From Candidatus Woesearchaeota archaeon (GTDB lineage: Archaea; Nanobdellota; Nanobdellia; SCGC-AAA011-G17; VGLX01): a stretch of 6,663 nucleotides of DNA. The stretch lies in NCBI GenBank assembly GCA_016866645.1, contig VGLX01000074.1, positions 1-6,663 on the forward strand, given 5' to 3'. Position 1 is the stretch's first letter. The number at the start of each line of letters is the position of its first letter. Under the pieces are notes generated by a model. The model worked only from the letters and a program-made list of their open reading frames with translations, did not search any database and was not told where the DNA came from. Of this stretch, positions 1 through 5,763 are shown one piece after another. A program made the position numbers and the translations under genes.

Positions 1-6
1 TGTGTA

Positions 7-1086
7 CTACTTCTTGATAAGCCGTTTGTAATTTTTATAGTCAAATAAGTGTTTGCTTATCCCTTTTCCAGTATAAATCCCATAGATGGCTTCGGATAGT
101 ATCCTACCTAATGACAGGACTTTAACATTGGGGTATTCCTTATCAAGTAGTATGCTGTTGGTTACGATTACTTCTATTCCTTCTTTGCCTAGTTTTTCTG
201 CAGCGTTTTCGCTGAATACTGGGTGTGCGCAGCATGCGTAAACTTTTTCTACACCTTCTGCACGTAGATTAGCTGCCGCTTTTATTATGGATCCTCCAGA
301 GTCGATGATGTCATCGAATAGTATTGCCCTTTTGCCTTTCAGGTCGACGTCGCTTATTTTCAGGATGCCTTTCAGTTCTATCTCTCCAGTTACTGGGTTT
401 CTTCTTTTGTAGTCTACGATTAAAGGTAGTTTGAGGTGCTTTGCGAGATCTTCAGCTCTCTCTCCTCCGCCAAGATCTGGAGATGCGACTATGAACTTGT
501 TAAGGTCTTTAGCGAAATAATTCTCTATGTATTCTGCGAATATTATTGAGGATTTTAAGTCGTCGACAGGTATTTCATAAAATCCTTGCAGCTGTTTGAA
601 GTGGGGCTCTATTGTCAGGATTCTTTTTGCTCCTGAATCTTCTGTTAGCTGCGCATATCGCTTGGCGGTTATCGGTCTCCTCGGTTGGTCTTTTCTGTCT
701 TGCCTTAGGTAAGGGATATAAGGCGTCACGTTGCATATCTCTCTTGCCGAAGCCCGTTTCAGCGCGTCGTTTATAACGAATAATTCTTCGTAGCCTTTTG
801 CTTGGTCGAATTTTAGTTTAGGTTTTTCTTTTCTTTCTTCGTTGCATCTTTCTGCTAGTGCGTTGAATGATTTTATCACGTATACGTTTCGTTCCCTGAC
901 GTTGACGTCTACTCTTATGTCCGGTTCTCCGTCTTTGAACCTGTTTATGTGCAGGTGTTTTTGTTTGAACGGTTCTAAGTAGTGCTTTGTTAGTTTCTTG
1001 TTCAGATAGAAGTAGATCTCGTCAGTTAATTCTGCTGTTCCGTGGTCTGAAAGTAGAACCAGAGTTTCAACGTTTCGTCTGACCAT
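7..1086 (-). CDS. prs: Ribose-phosphate diphosphokinase (PRPP synthetase)
   Basis: Cytosolic enzyme that transfers pyrophosphate from ATP to ribose 5-phosphate, making PRPP for nucleotide, histidine and tryptophan synthesis. Family motifs appear in order: the FKDGE segment at residues 50-54, PYLRQDRKD at 125-133, EPH at 160-162 (usually D-x-H), SPDLGGGERAE at 202-212, the catalytic-loop KRR at 227-229, and the PRPP-binding loop DDIIDSGGS at 258-266 (usually DDxIDTGGT). At 359 residues it is longer than usual archaeal (about 285) and bacterial (about 315) forms. The surplus lies in a longer N-terminus, an insertion around residues 75-100 rich in Lys and Glu, and a basic C-terminal tail. The ATG at 1086 lies 20 bases after the stop of the winged-helix gene and has no clear Shine-Dalgarno; a T8 tract sits in the gap. 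It is probably co-transcribed with that gene. Family assignment is secure; the effect of the additions on regulation is unknown. Confidence 0.95.
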   Translation of the reverse strand: MVRRNVETLVLLSDHGTAELTDEIYFYLNKKLTKHYLEPFKQKHLHINRFKDGEPDIRVDVNVRERNVYVIKSFNALAERCNEERKEKPKLKFDQAKGYEELFVINDALKRASAREICNVTPYIPYLRQDRKDQPRRPITAKRYAQLTEDSGAKRILTIEPHFKQLQGFYEIPVDDLKSSIIFAEYIENYFAKDLNKFIVASPDLGGGERAEDLAKHLKLPLIVDYKRRNPVTGEIELKGILKISDVDLKGKRAILFDDIIDSGGSIIKAAANLRAEGVEKVYACCAHPVFSENAAEKLGKEGIEVIVTNSILLDKEYPNVKVLSLGRILSEAIYGIYTGKGISKHLFDYKNYKRLIKK

Positions 1087-1094
1087 TTTTTAAT

Positions 1095-1102
1095 AAAAAA
1101 AA
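1095..1102 (-). terminator. T8 tract between winged-helix gene and prs
   Basis: Read on the minus strand, eight T residues lie in the 20-base gap after the winged-helix stop and just before the prs ATG. Archaeal RNA polymerase can terminate at oligo-T runs without a hairpin, so this could give partial termination. It may equally be ordinary AT-rich spacer. Confidence 0.25.
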
Positions 1103-1106
1103 GATT

Positions 1107-1409
1107 TTAACCAAACCTTAAAGCATTTTGTATTTTTTCAATGCCCTCTGCGACTTTGTTACCGGAGTCTGTAAGCCGGATCATCTTTATCCTTCCCTGC
1201 TTTACAAACTCTACAAGCTTCGCTTTTTCCATCTCTTGCAGTATCTTGACCGCGTGCGAATATGTGCAGTCCACCTCTTTGGCTAGTATGCTGCCGTACC
1301 TGTTCTTAGTGTTCTTCCTTAACGCCACTAAGATGTTCGCAGGTTTTCTCCTAAAGAAGACTTCGAAGATTTCTTTTCCAAATTCTTCCGCTTCTTCTCT
1401 TTTTGGCAT
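1107..1409 (-). CDS. Small winged-helix DNA-binding protein (MarR/ArsR-like)
   Basis: A 100-residue basic protein with a predicted winged helix-turn-helix fold and little else. Residues 25-33 form a first helix, 38-64 fit a helix-turn-helix (an ILAKEVD helix, a CTYSH turn, then an AVKILQEMEKAKLV recognition helix), and 65-80 fit a beta wing ending in the RLTDSG sequence typical of MarR/PadR/ArsR-like wings. The last 18 residues could form a dimerisation helix. No metal-binding cysteine cluster or ligand domain is visible (only C48). The ATG at 1409 has a G5 stretch 10 bases upstream that could act as a ribosome binding site. The gene lies directly upstream of prs and divergent from serS, so control of its own promoter, prs or serS is plausible but inferred. 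The target is unknown. Confidence 0.8.
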   Translation of the reverse strand: MPKREEAEEFGKEIFEVFFRRKPANILVALRKNTKNRYGSILAKEVDCTYSHAVKILQEMEKAKLVEFVKQGRIKMIRLTDSGNKVAEGIEKIQNALRFG

Positions 1410-1482
1410 GTTGTGGTTTCCCCCTTAGAGTTTTTTGTATCCGCGCCCACGATATATTGTTTAAAGTATGTGATAGATAACC

Positions 1483-1492
1483 TATATTTAAA
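1483..1492 (-). promoter_or_regulatory. Putative TATA box of the winged-helix/prs unit
   Basis: The minus strand reads TTTAAATATA here, the same 8-base core as the serS box. It predicts a transcript start near 1460 and a leader of about 50 bases containing the G-rich site at 1420-1424. A second AT-rich box near 1462-1470 could give a shorter leader. No start site has been measured. Confidence 0.45.
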
Positions 1493-1495
1493 TGT

Positions 1496-1507
1496 TTGCT
1501 TTAGCAA
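1496..1507. promoter_or_regulatory. Inverted repeat beside the winged-helix promoter, possible operator
   Basis: TTGCT-TT-AGCAA has perfect 5-base arms and lies 3 bases upstream of the minus-strand TATA-like box, where the BRE/TFB contact would be. A dimeric winged-helix protein encoded next door could bind such a dyad. Short dyads occur by chance in AT-rich DNA, so this is only a candidate. Confidence 0.25.
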
Positions 1508-1580
1508 TATATATTTTCCAGAACGTGTATCAAAAAATTTAAAAAAGGAATATCAACCACATTTTTCCCTCGCATGATAA

Positions 1581-1590
1581 TATTTAAATA
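1581..1590 (+). promoter_or_regulatory. TATA box of serS, leaderless promoter
   Basis: The perfectly palindromic TATTTAAATA puts its TTTAAATA core at -31 to -24 from the serS ATG, the spacing expected if transcription starts at or next to the ATG. No Shine-Dalgarno lies between box and start, which supports a leaderless mRNA. Confidence 0.65.
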
Positions 1591-1613
1591 AGCAGATTGT
1601 TTCTTTAAAGACG

Positions 1614-2888
1614 ATGCTCAGCATAAAATTCATACGGGAAAACACTGAACTTGTCAAGAAAAGTTTAGCTAAAAGAAAAGACGATGAAAAGATAAGCTGG
1701 GTTGATGAAGTAATAAGCATTGATGGGCAGTGGCGTGTTTTGAAACAAGAAGTAGACTCTCTCAGGCATAAAAGAAACGTTCTCACTGAAGAAGTGACTA
1801 ACCTAAAGAAACAAGGCAAGGATATCTCCCAAAAAGTTAGCGAAGCTAAACAAATACCTGAGAAAATAAAAAATGCGGAAGAAAAGTTAGAGCGGCTTAA
1901 ATCAAAGATAGACTTTAAACTCATGAGGATACCTAATGTCTTGCACGAATCAGTGCCTTACGGGGCGGACCATTCTGGAAATGTTGAGATAAAAAAAGTC
2001 GGTAAGGTTCCAAAAATAAAATTTGAGCTGAAACCTCATGGAGAAATAGCCGAAGCTTTGCACGTTGCAGACTTCACAAGGGCTGCAAAGACTGCCGGAG
2101 CAGGGTTTAATTACTTAAAAGGGGACTTGGCACTGCTTGACTTGTCGCTTCAAAGGTTTGCGATTGATTTTTTGATCAAAAAAGGTTACACCTTGATATC
2201 TCCGCCGTTCATGATGAATAAAAAAGCATATGAAGGGGTTACGGACTTAGCGGATTTTGAAAACGTAATGTATAAGATAGACGGCGAAGACTTGTATATG
2301 ATCGCGACTTCTGAACACCCGATGGTTGCTATGCACATGAATGAGGTTCTCGATGAGAAAGACTTGCCTATGAAGTTTTGTGGTGTTAGCTCATGTTTTA
2401 GAAGAGAGATAGGCTCGCGTGGTGTGGATACTAAGGGATTGTTCAGGATGCACCAGTTCAACAAAGTGGAACAGGTAATCCTTTGTAAACCTGAAGACTC
2501 TTGGAAATTCCATGATGAGCTGCAAAAGAATTCTGAAACGATGATCAAGCAGTTAGGCTTGCCTTTTAGAGTGGTTAACATCTGTACAGGGGATATAGGT
2601 ATAGTCGCTGCGAAGAAGTATGACATCGAGGCCTGGTTCCCTAGAACGAATAATTATTTAGAGGTAGGCAGCAATTCTAACTGCACCTCTTACCAAGCTG
2701 TCAGGCTTAATATAAGGTACCAGAAAGGCGAAGAAAGGGAGTATGTCCATACCTTGAATAATACTGGAATAGCCACTTCTAGGATTATGGTCTCAATATT
2801 GGAGAACTACCAGCAGAAAGACGGAAGCGTCAAGGTGCCAACTGCGCTTCAGAAATATATGAATGGCAAAAAAGTCATAAGCCTGTAA
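1614..2888 (+). CDS. serS: Seryl-tRNA synthetase (class II, common type)
   Basis: Charges tRNA-Ser with serine using ATP, in the cytosol. The 424-residue length matches the common SerRS family; it is not the atypical zinc-dependent methanogen form. Residues 1-101 form the N-terminal domain, with a long two-helix coiled coil (about 27-101) that contacts the long variable arm of tRNA-Ser. The catalytic core follows: ATSEHP at 231-236 (the TxE serine-binding loop), class II motif 2 from FRREIGSRG at 262-270 through RMHQFNKVE at 278-286, SNSNCTSYQ at 353-361, and motif 3 around TGIATSRIMVSILENYQ at 384-400 with its arginine at 390. The segment after SNCT reads SYQAVR where many homologues have DYQARR, a modest deviation. 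The ATG fits the upstream TATA spacing and is probably leaderless. A tRNA-Pro gene follows 54 bases downstream. Confidence 0.97.
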   Translation: MLSIKFIRENTELVKKSLAKRKDDEKISWVDEVISIDGQWRVLKQEVDSLRHKRNVLTEEVTNLKKQGKDISQKVSEAKQIPEKIKNAEEKLERLKSKIDFKLMRIPNVLHESVPYGADHSGNVEIKKVGKVPKIKFELKPHGEIAEALHVADFTRAAKTAGAGFNYLKGDLALLDLSLQRFAIDFLIKKGYTLISPPFMMNKKAYEGVTDLADFENVMYKIDGEDLYMIATSEHPMVAMHMNEVLDEKDLPMKFCGVSSCFRREIGSRGVDTKGLFRMHQFNKVEQVILCKPEDSWKFHDELQKNSETMIKQLGLPFRVVNICTGDIGIVAAKKYDIEAWFPRTNNYLEVGSNSNCTSYQAVRLNIRYQKGEEREYVHTLNNTGIATSRIMVSILENYQQKDGSVKVPTALQKYMNGKKVISL

Positions 2889-2896
2889 AAACACAA

Positions 2897-2906
2897 AAAT
2901 TTAAAA
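2897..2906 (+). promoter_or_regulatory. Putative TATA box of the tRNA gene
   Basis: AAATTTAAAA is centred about 42 bases before the mature tRNA 5' end. It predicts initiation near 2928 and a pre-tRNA leader of about 15 bases, to be removed by RNase P. Transcription could instead read through from serS. Confidence 0.4.
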
Positions 2907-2942
2907 GGCGCATAAAACTTTCTTAAACACATCAACCTTAGA

Positions 2943-3016
2943 GGGGCTGTGGTGTAGCTTGGCTATCATCGATGGTTAGGGACCATCAGACCCCGGTTCA
3001 AATCCGGGCAGCCCCA
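2943..3016 (+). tRNA. tRNA-Pro, anticodon AGG
   Basis: A 74-base tRNA folds cleanly. The acceptor arms GGGGCTG (2943-2949) and CAGCCCC (3009-3015) pair fully, with discriminator A at 3016. The D arm is GTGT/TCAT (2952-2955 with 2966-2969) around a loop carrying A14 and G18G19. The anticodon stem GATGG/CCATC (2971-2975, 2983-2987) is perfect and encloses TTAGGGA. The T stem CCCGG/CCGGG encloses TTCAAAT. The variable region is 4 bases, there is no intron, and CCA is not encoded. The standard frame places the anticodon at 2978-2980, reading AGG (proline, codon CCU), with G37 as is usual in tRNA-Pro. A34 is very unusual for an archaeal tRNA, where GGG would be expected. The proline call is strong; the A34 base could be real or a sequence error. 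Confidence 0.93.
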
Positions 3017-3048
3017 TATTACTCTTTTATATTACTAAACCATAAAGT

Positions 3049-3060
3049 TTTTAATATTTT
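3049..3060 (+). promoter_or_regulatory. Putative TATA box of the AAA+ ATPase gene
   Basis: The AT-rich TTTTTAATATTT, preceded by an ATAAAG stretch resembling a BRE, is centred about 29 bases before the ATG at 3083. That spacing suggests a leaderless or nearly leaderless mRNA. An overlapping alternative, TTTTAAATAA, lies at 3057-3066. Confidence 0.45.
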
Positions 3061-3082
3061 AAATAATCCCTTGTCGTAGACT

Positions 3083-4087
3083 ATGTCAAAAAAGGGCTCA
3101 GAAGAGCAGTCCAGAAACTTGTTTGACAGCAAACCTGATGGTAATGTCGTAGGACTGGAAGAAGAAAAGAGGAAGATAGCTGAATATATAAAACATGGCG
3201 GGGTATGCTTCTTAACAGGCCCTTCAGGCATAGGAAAGACTTCTCTTGTCAAATGGGTTGAATCTACGCTGAAAGAGCATAGGATAGTTTATATTGACGC
3301 TAAAGGTCTGGAGGATACGTTCAACCTGCAGAAACATCTTCTTAGGCAGGGAAACTTTTTGATGCGGCTTTTCAGGATTTACCCAAAAAATATGGTCGTG
3401 ATAATCGACGAGGCGCAAGAGACCAGCAAAAGGTTTATCGACGTGTTACAGTCTATGTGGGACAGCAACGTTGTGAAAAGCATAATCATAGTCCAGATAA
3501 GCCCAAACCTGAAAAACTTTCCAGAAAGCTTCGTCAACAGAATAGGCGATAGGGTGATAAGGCTAAAGAGGGCAGATTTCGAGCTTGTAAGGAAGATACT
3601 TGAGGCAAGGACGGAAGGGAAGCAAGTTTTTGACTTTAAGGCATTAGAGCTCATAGCTAAGAAGTCGGGGTTCATACCGAGGAATATACTGCAGAAATGT
3701 GAAGTGATATCTACAGAGCTTAACCAGTCTGAAGAGATAGGCCTGCAGGACGTTAAGCATATTATTGATAAGAAAGAGGAAGAAGAGCTTGAGCAGGCCG
3801 CGGATATGGACATTTTCGACCCTCGAAGGACTGAGGTGAAGACTGAGGTGTTCCTGTCTTTTGACAAGATAGACAACAGCAAGGACTTCACAGACGGCCA
3901 AAAAGTCGTGATAAAGCTGTTATCCGAAGGCAAGAAGACGGCCAATCAGTTGTCTACTATACTTAACTCGCCGTTAAGCAATGTTACTAAAGTCTTAGAT
4001 GACCTGGCAAGAAAGGATGCAGTGAATTGTTCCGGGAAGCCTAAAACGTTCGAACTTTCAGACAGTTTCAAAAAAGAGATGACATAG
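3083..4087 (+). CDS. AAA+ ATPase with C-terminal winged helix (Orc1/Cdc6-like)
   Basis: A 334-residue cytosolic protein with an ATPase core and a C-terminal DNA-binding-type domain. Residues 22-35 resemble the entry helix of Orc/Cdc6 and ExeA-type ATPases. Walker A is GPSGIGKT (46-53), Walker B VVIIDEAQE (105-113), a sensor 1-like strand SIIIVQISP at 133-141, a possible arginine finger among R153, R157 and R160, and a sensor 2-like GFIPR at 196-200. A charged acidic linker (about 228-245) leads to a winged helix at about 268-328, with an ANQLSTILNSPLSNVTKVLDDLARK helix-turn-helix core. It is shorter than a typical Orc1/Cdc6 (about 400), so an initiator role is uncertain; a regulatory or membrane-linked ATPase is equally possible. 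The start lacks a Shine-Dalgarno and fits a leaderless promoter. The membrane-protein gene begins 26 bases after the stop, suggesting one operon. Confidence 0.85.
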   Translation: MSKKGSEEQSRNLFDSKPDGNVVGLEEEKRKIAEYIKHGGVCFLTGPSGIGKTSLVKWVESTLKEHRIVYIDAKGLEDTFNLQKHLLRQGNFLMRLFRIYPKNMVVIIDEAQETSKRFIDVLQSMWDSNVVKSIIIVQISPNLKNFPESFVNRIGDRVIRLKRADFELVRKILEARTEGKQVFDFKALELIAKKSGFIPRNILQKCEVISTELNQSEEIGLQDVKHIIDKKEEEELEQAADMDIFDPRRTEVKTEVFLSFDKIDNSKDFTDGQKVVIKLLSEGKKTANQLSTILNSPLSNVTKVLDDLARKDAVNCSGKPKTFELSDSFKKEMT

Positions 4088-4100
4088 AATATCTATATTG

Positions 4101-4106
4101 GGTAAT
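4101..4106 (+). promoter_or_regulatory. Shine-Dalgarno-like site that selects the ATG at 4114
   Basis: GGTAAT resembles the archaeal GGTGAT consensus and ends 7 bases before the ATG at 4114. A possible TTG start at 4108 would be only one base away, too close. This favours the ATG. Confidence 0.4.
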
Positions 4107-4113
4107 TTTGATT

Positions 4114-5760
4114 ATGGAATCTGAACATGAAGATAAACTGAGAAGACTTGAAGATCAAATAAAGTCGTATGAAGAGAAGAAAGAGCGATTGAAAAAAGCT
4201 GTGAGGGATATTCTTGGAAGGCAAAAGTCTGGAAGCCTGAGTTATACCGAGTCTGTTTATAGGATTAACAACTTCATGGAAGGCAAATCCGCTTACGAGT
4301 GGATGAACTATTACGACCAGTGCAAGGCCAAGGCTTACCAAGCAATTGCTGAGCTGAAAAAATCAGAGCAAGCTTCAGCGTCAGTCGAGAAGAAGCTGGT
4401 TGAATCTTGGAAGAATGAAAAGCTAGAGTCTGTAAAAAACCAGATAGGCCTTTATAATGAGAAGCAGAAAAAACTCGGCCAGATATCAAAAGTCCTAGAG
4501 AAAAAACGTGATGAGGGCGCGCTTAGCTATTCCCAGTACCAGTATATCTTGAACAATTTCAGGGAGGGTAAGCCTTTAAGGGATTGGGTTTCTTTCTATG
4601 ACGAGCGCAAAAAGCAGGCTTATGTAAGGCTAGCAGAGTTGGAATCGCAAACTGCATTGTCTTCTGATGTCAAGGAAGAAATGCTTTACTCCAGCGTTAA
4701 GCCTCTTGAGAGGATTCTGCGCCAAGATCTAGTTGAGAAGAAGCCAAGAGAAGCCCTGCTTAAGCCTTCATCATTGGAGCGTAAGATGTACCGTGTTTTC
4801 GGGATTGTGATAGTGATGATGATAAGCATGTCTCTATTTGTTATACTAAACCCGAACATGTCGACAGTAGCTATGGCTGTTTTAGGGGTGGACTCTGTCT
4901 ACACTCAGCCGTTTAGCGCTTACGTCGACACTGATACTGACTTTTCGCTGTCTGCCGACTACTTGGGAGAGCTTCGGTCTTTTAAGCTGAGCGGTGAACT
5001 GCTAAACAACGGCAGCGTTGAGATATACCTGGATGGTATGCTCGTTTTTGATAAAAGGGCTTATGGCGATTCGCCTTTCGTAGACGTTTGTGAAGAGACT
5101 TGTAACTTCAGAGTATCGGACAAGGAGGATTACAACTTGTCACTAAAGGTGAGGCGTGGAGAGGTAAGGATTGACACTATAACTTATTCTATCAAGAGGA
5201 TGGGTGAGGAATCGGAAGGGTTCGACGTTAAGGATATAGAATATCCTGACTTTAAGGTAAAAAAGCTGACACTGTCGGATATAGAAAAAAGCTTAGTGTC
5301 TGAGGAACAAGTATTGGTTTGTGATTTGAACAAGGACGAGCGTAACGATTTAGTTGTTGGAAACCCAAGCCATGGCAAAGTGTATGTATGGTATGGCGGT
5401 TTAACGCCTGATTTGGAGCCCCATATAACCTTGAAAGGCGACAAAGGTTTTGGCTACGCGCTAGACTGCGCGGATATTAATTATGATAAGTTCGATGATA
5501 TGCTGGTGTGGAATATCAACGCTGTTTCTAAGGACATACGCATCTGGAACGGCGGCAGGATACTAAGCAAAGAACCCGATAAGGTTTTCGAAACTACCGA
5601 TATTCCTAGGTCTAAGCGTACTAGCGTATTCGCAGACATGAATGATGATGGGGTAAAAGACTTGATAAGCCTGACAGGCTCGGGACTTCCCGCTGTCTGG
5701 TACGGGTCGAAGAACGGGTTCTTGGATAATGATTTGCCTAGCTTAGTTCTGAAAAGATAG
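4114..5760 (+). CDS. Single-pass membrane protein: tandem cytoplasmic domains plus extracellular FG-GAP repeats
   Basis: Function not recognised. From the ATG at 4114 the protein has 548 residues. Residues 8-81 and 103-176 are two copies of one helical, charged domain of equal length, 28 of 74 positions identical without gaps, sharing LSY, NNF-x-EGK, W, YD and an AY/AEL ending. A linker leads to one membrane segment (about 229-247). Basic residues before it (LERKMYR) predict N-inside topology, so the repeats face the cytosol and the rest faces outward. Residues about 262-362 look like a beta-sandwich with a possible C326-C330 disulfide. Residues about 398-548 hold three FG-GAP/VCBS-type repeats, each with D-x-N-x-D-x3-D (starting at D404, D454, D508) followed by a W-[YN]-G sequence. 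Three repeats are fewer than a seven-bladed propeller. No signal peptide or C-terminal anchor is seen. The upstream ATPase gene is the likely partner; a sensing or adhesion role is inferred. Confidence 0.85.
   Translation: MESEHEDKLRRLEDQIKSYEEKKERLKKAVRDILGRQKSGSLSYTESVYRINNFMEGKSAYEWMNYYDQCKAKAYQAIAELKKSEQASASVEKKLVESWKNEKLESVKNQIGLYNEKQKKLGQISKVLEKKRDEGALSYSQYQYILNNFREGKPLRDWVSFYDERKKQAYVRLAELESQTALSSDVKEEMLYSSVKPLERILRQDLVEKKPREALLKPSSLERKMYRVFGIVIVMMISMSLFVILNPNMSTVAMAVLGVDSVYTQPFSAYVDTDTDFSLSADYLGELRSFKLSGELLNNGSVEIYLDGMLVFDKRAYGDSPFVDVCEETCNFRVSDKEDYNLSLKVRRGEVRIDTITYSIKRMGEESEGFDVKDIEYPDFKVKKLTLSDIEKSLVSEEQVLVCDLNKDERNDLVVGNPSHGKVYVWYGGLTPDLEPHITLKGDKGFGYALDCADINYDKFDDMLVWNINAVSKDIRIWNGGRILSKEPDKVFETTDIPRSKRTSVFADMNDDGVKDLISLTGSGLPAVWYGSKNGFLDNDLPSLVLKR
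4135..4356 (+). repeat. Tandem protein repeat, copy 1 (residues 8-81)
   Basis: First copy of the 74-residue cytoplasmic domain of the membrane protein. It aligns without gaps to copy 2 with 28 identities by hand count. It starts with a coiled-coil-like stretch and continues with the G-x-LSY, NNF-x-EGK and W-x3-YD core. The similarity is clear in protein but diverged in DNA, so the duplication is old. Confidence 0.85.
4420..4641 (+). repeat. Tandem protein repeat, copy 2 (residues 103-176)
   Basis: Second copy of the same 74-residue domain, separated from the first by a 21-residue linker rich in Ser, Lys and Glu. It keeps the Gly, LSY, NNF-x-EGK, Trp and YD positions of copy 1 and ends in the same AEL. 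Confidence 0.85.
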
Positions 5761-5763
5761 GCT

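Noticed and set aside
1141..1428. Plus-strand open frame opposite the winged-helix gene
   Set aside because: Ser/Phe/Leu-rich composition typical of antisense frames, no domain, and it fully overlaps a gene with clear winged-helix character.
2976..2982. Reading the tRNA anticodon as GGG by shifting the loop one base
   Set aside because: The shift breaks the perfect GATGG/CCATC stem and removes T33 from its conserved place.
3022..3030. Short T4 run after the tRNA gene as a terminator
   Set aside because: T4 is common in this AT-rich DNA; not enough to support a call.
3379..3945. 188-codon minus-strand open frame inside the ATPase gene
   Set aside because: Low-complexity Ser/Leu-rich antisense of a gene with intact Walker motifs; no motifs of its own.
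4108..4113. TTG start six bases upstream for the membrane protein (adds two residues)
   Set aside because: The SD-like GGTAAT would be one base away; the ATG at 4114 has normal spacing and a better start codon.
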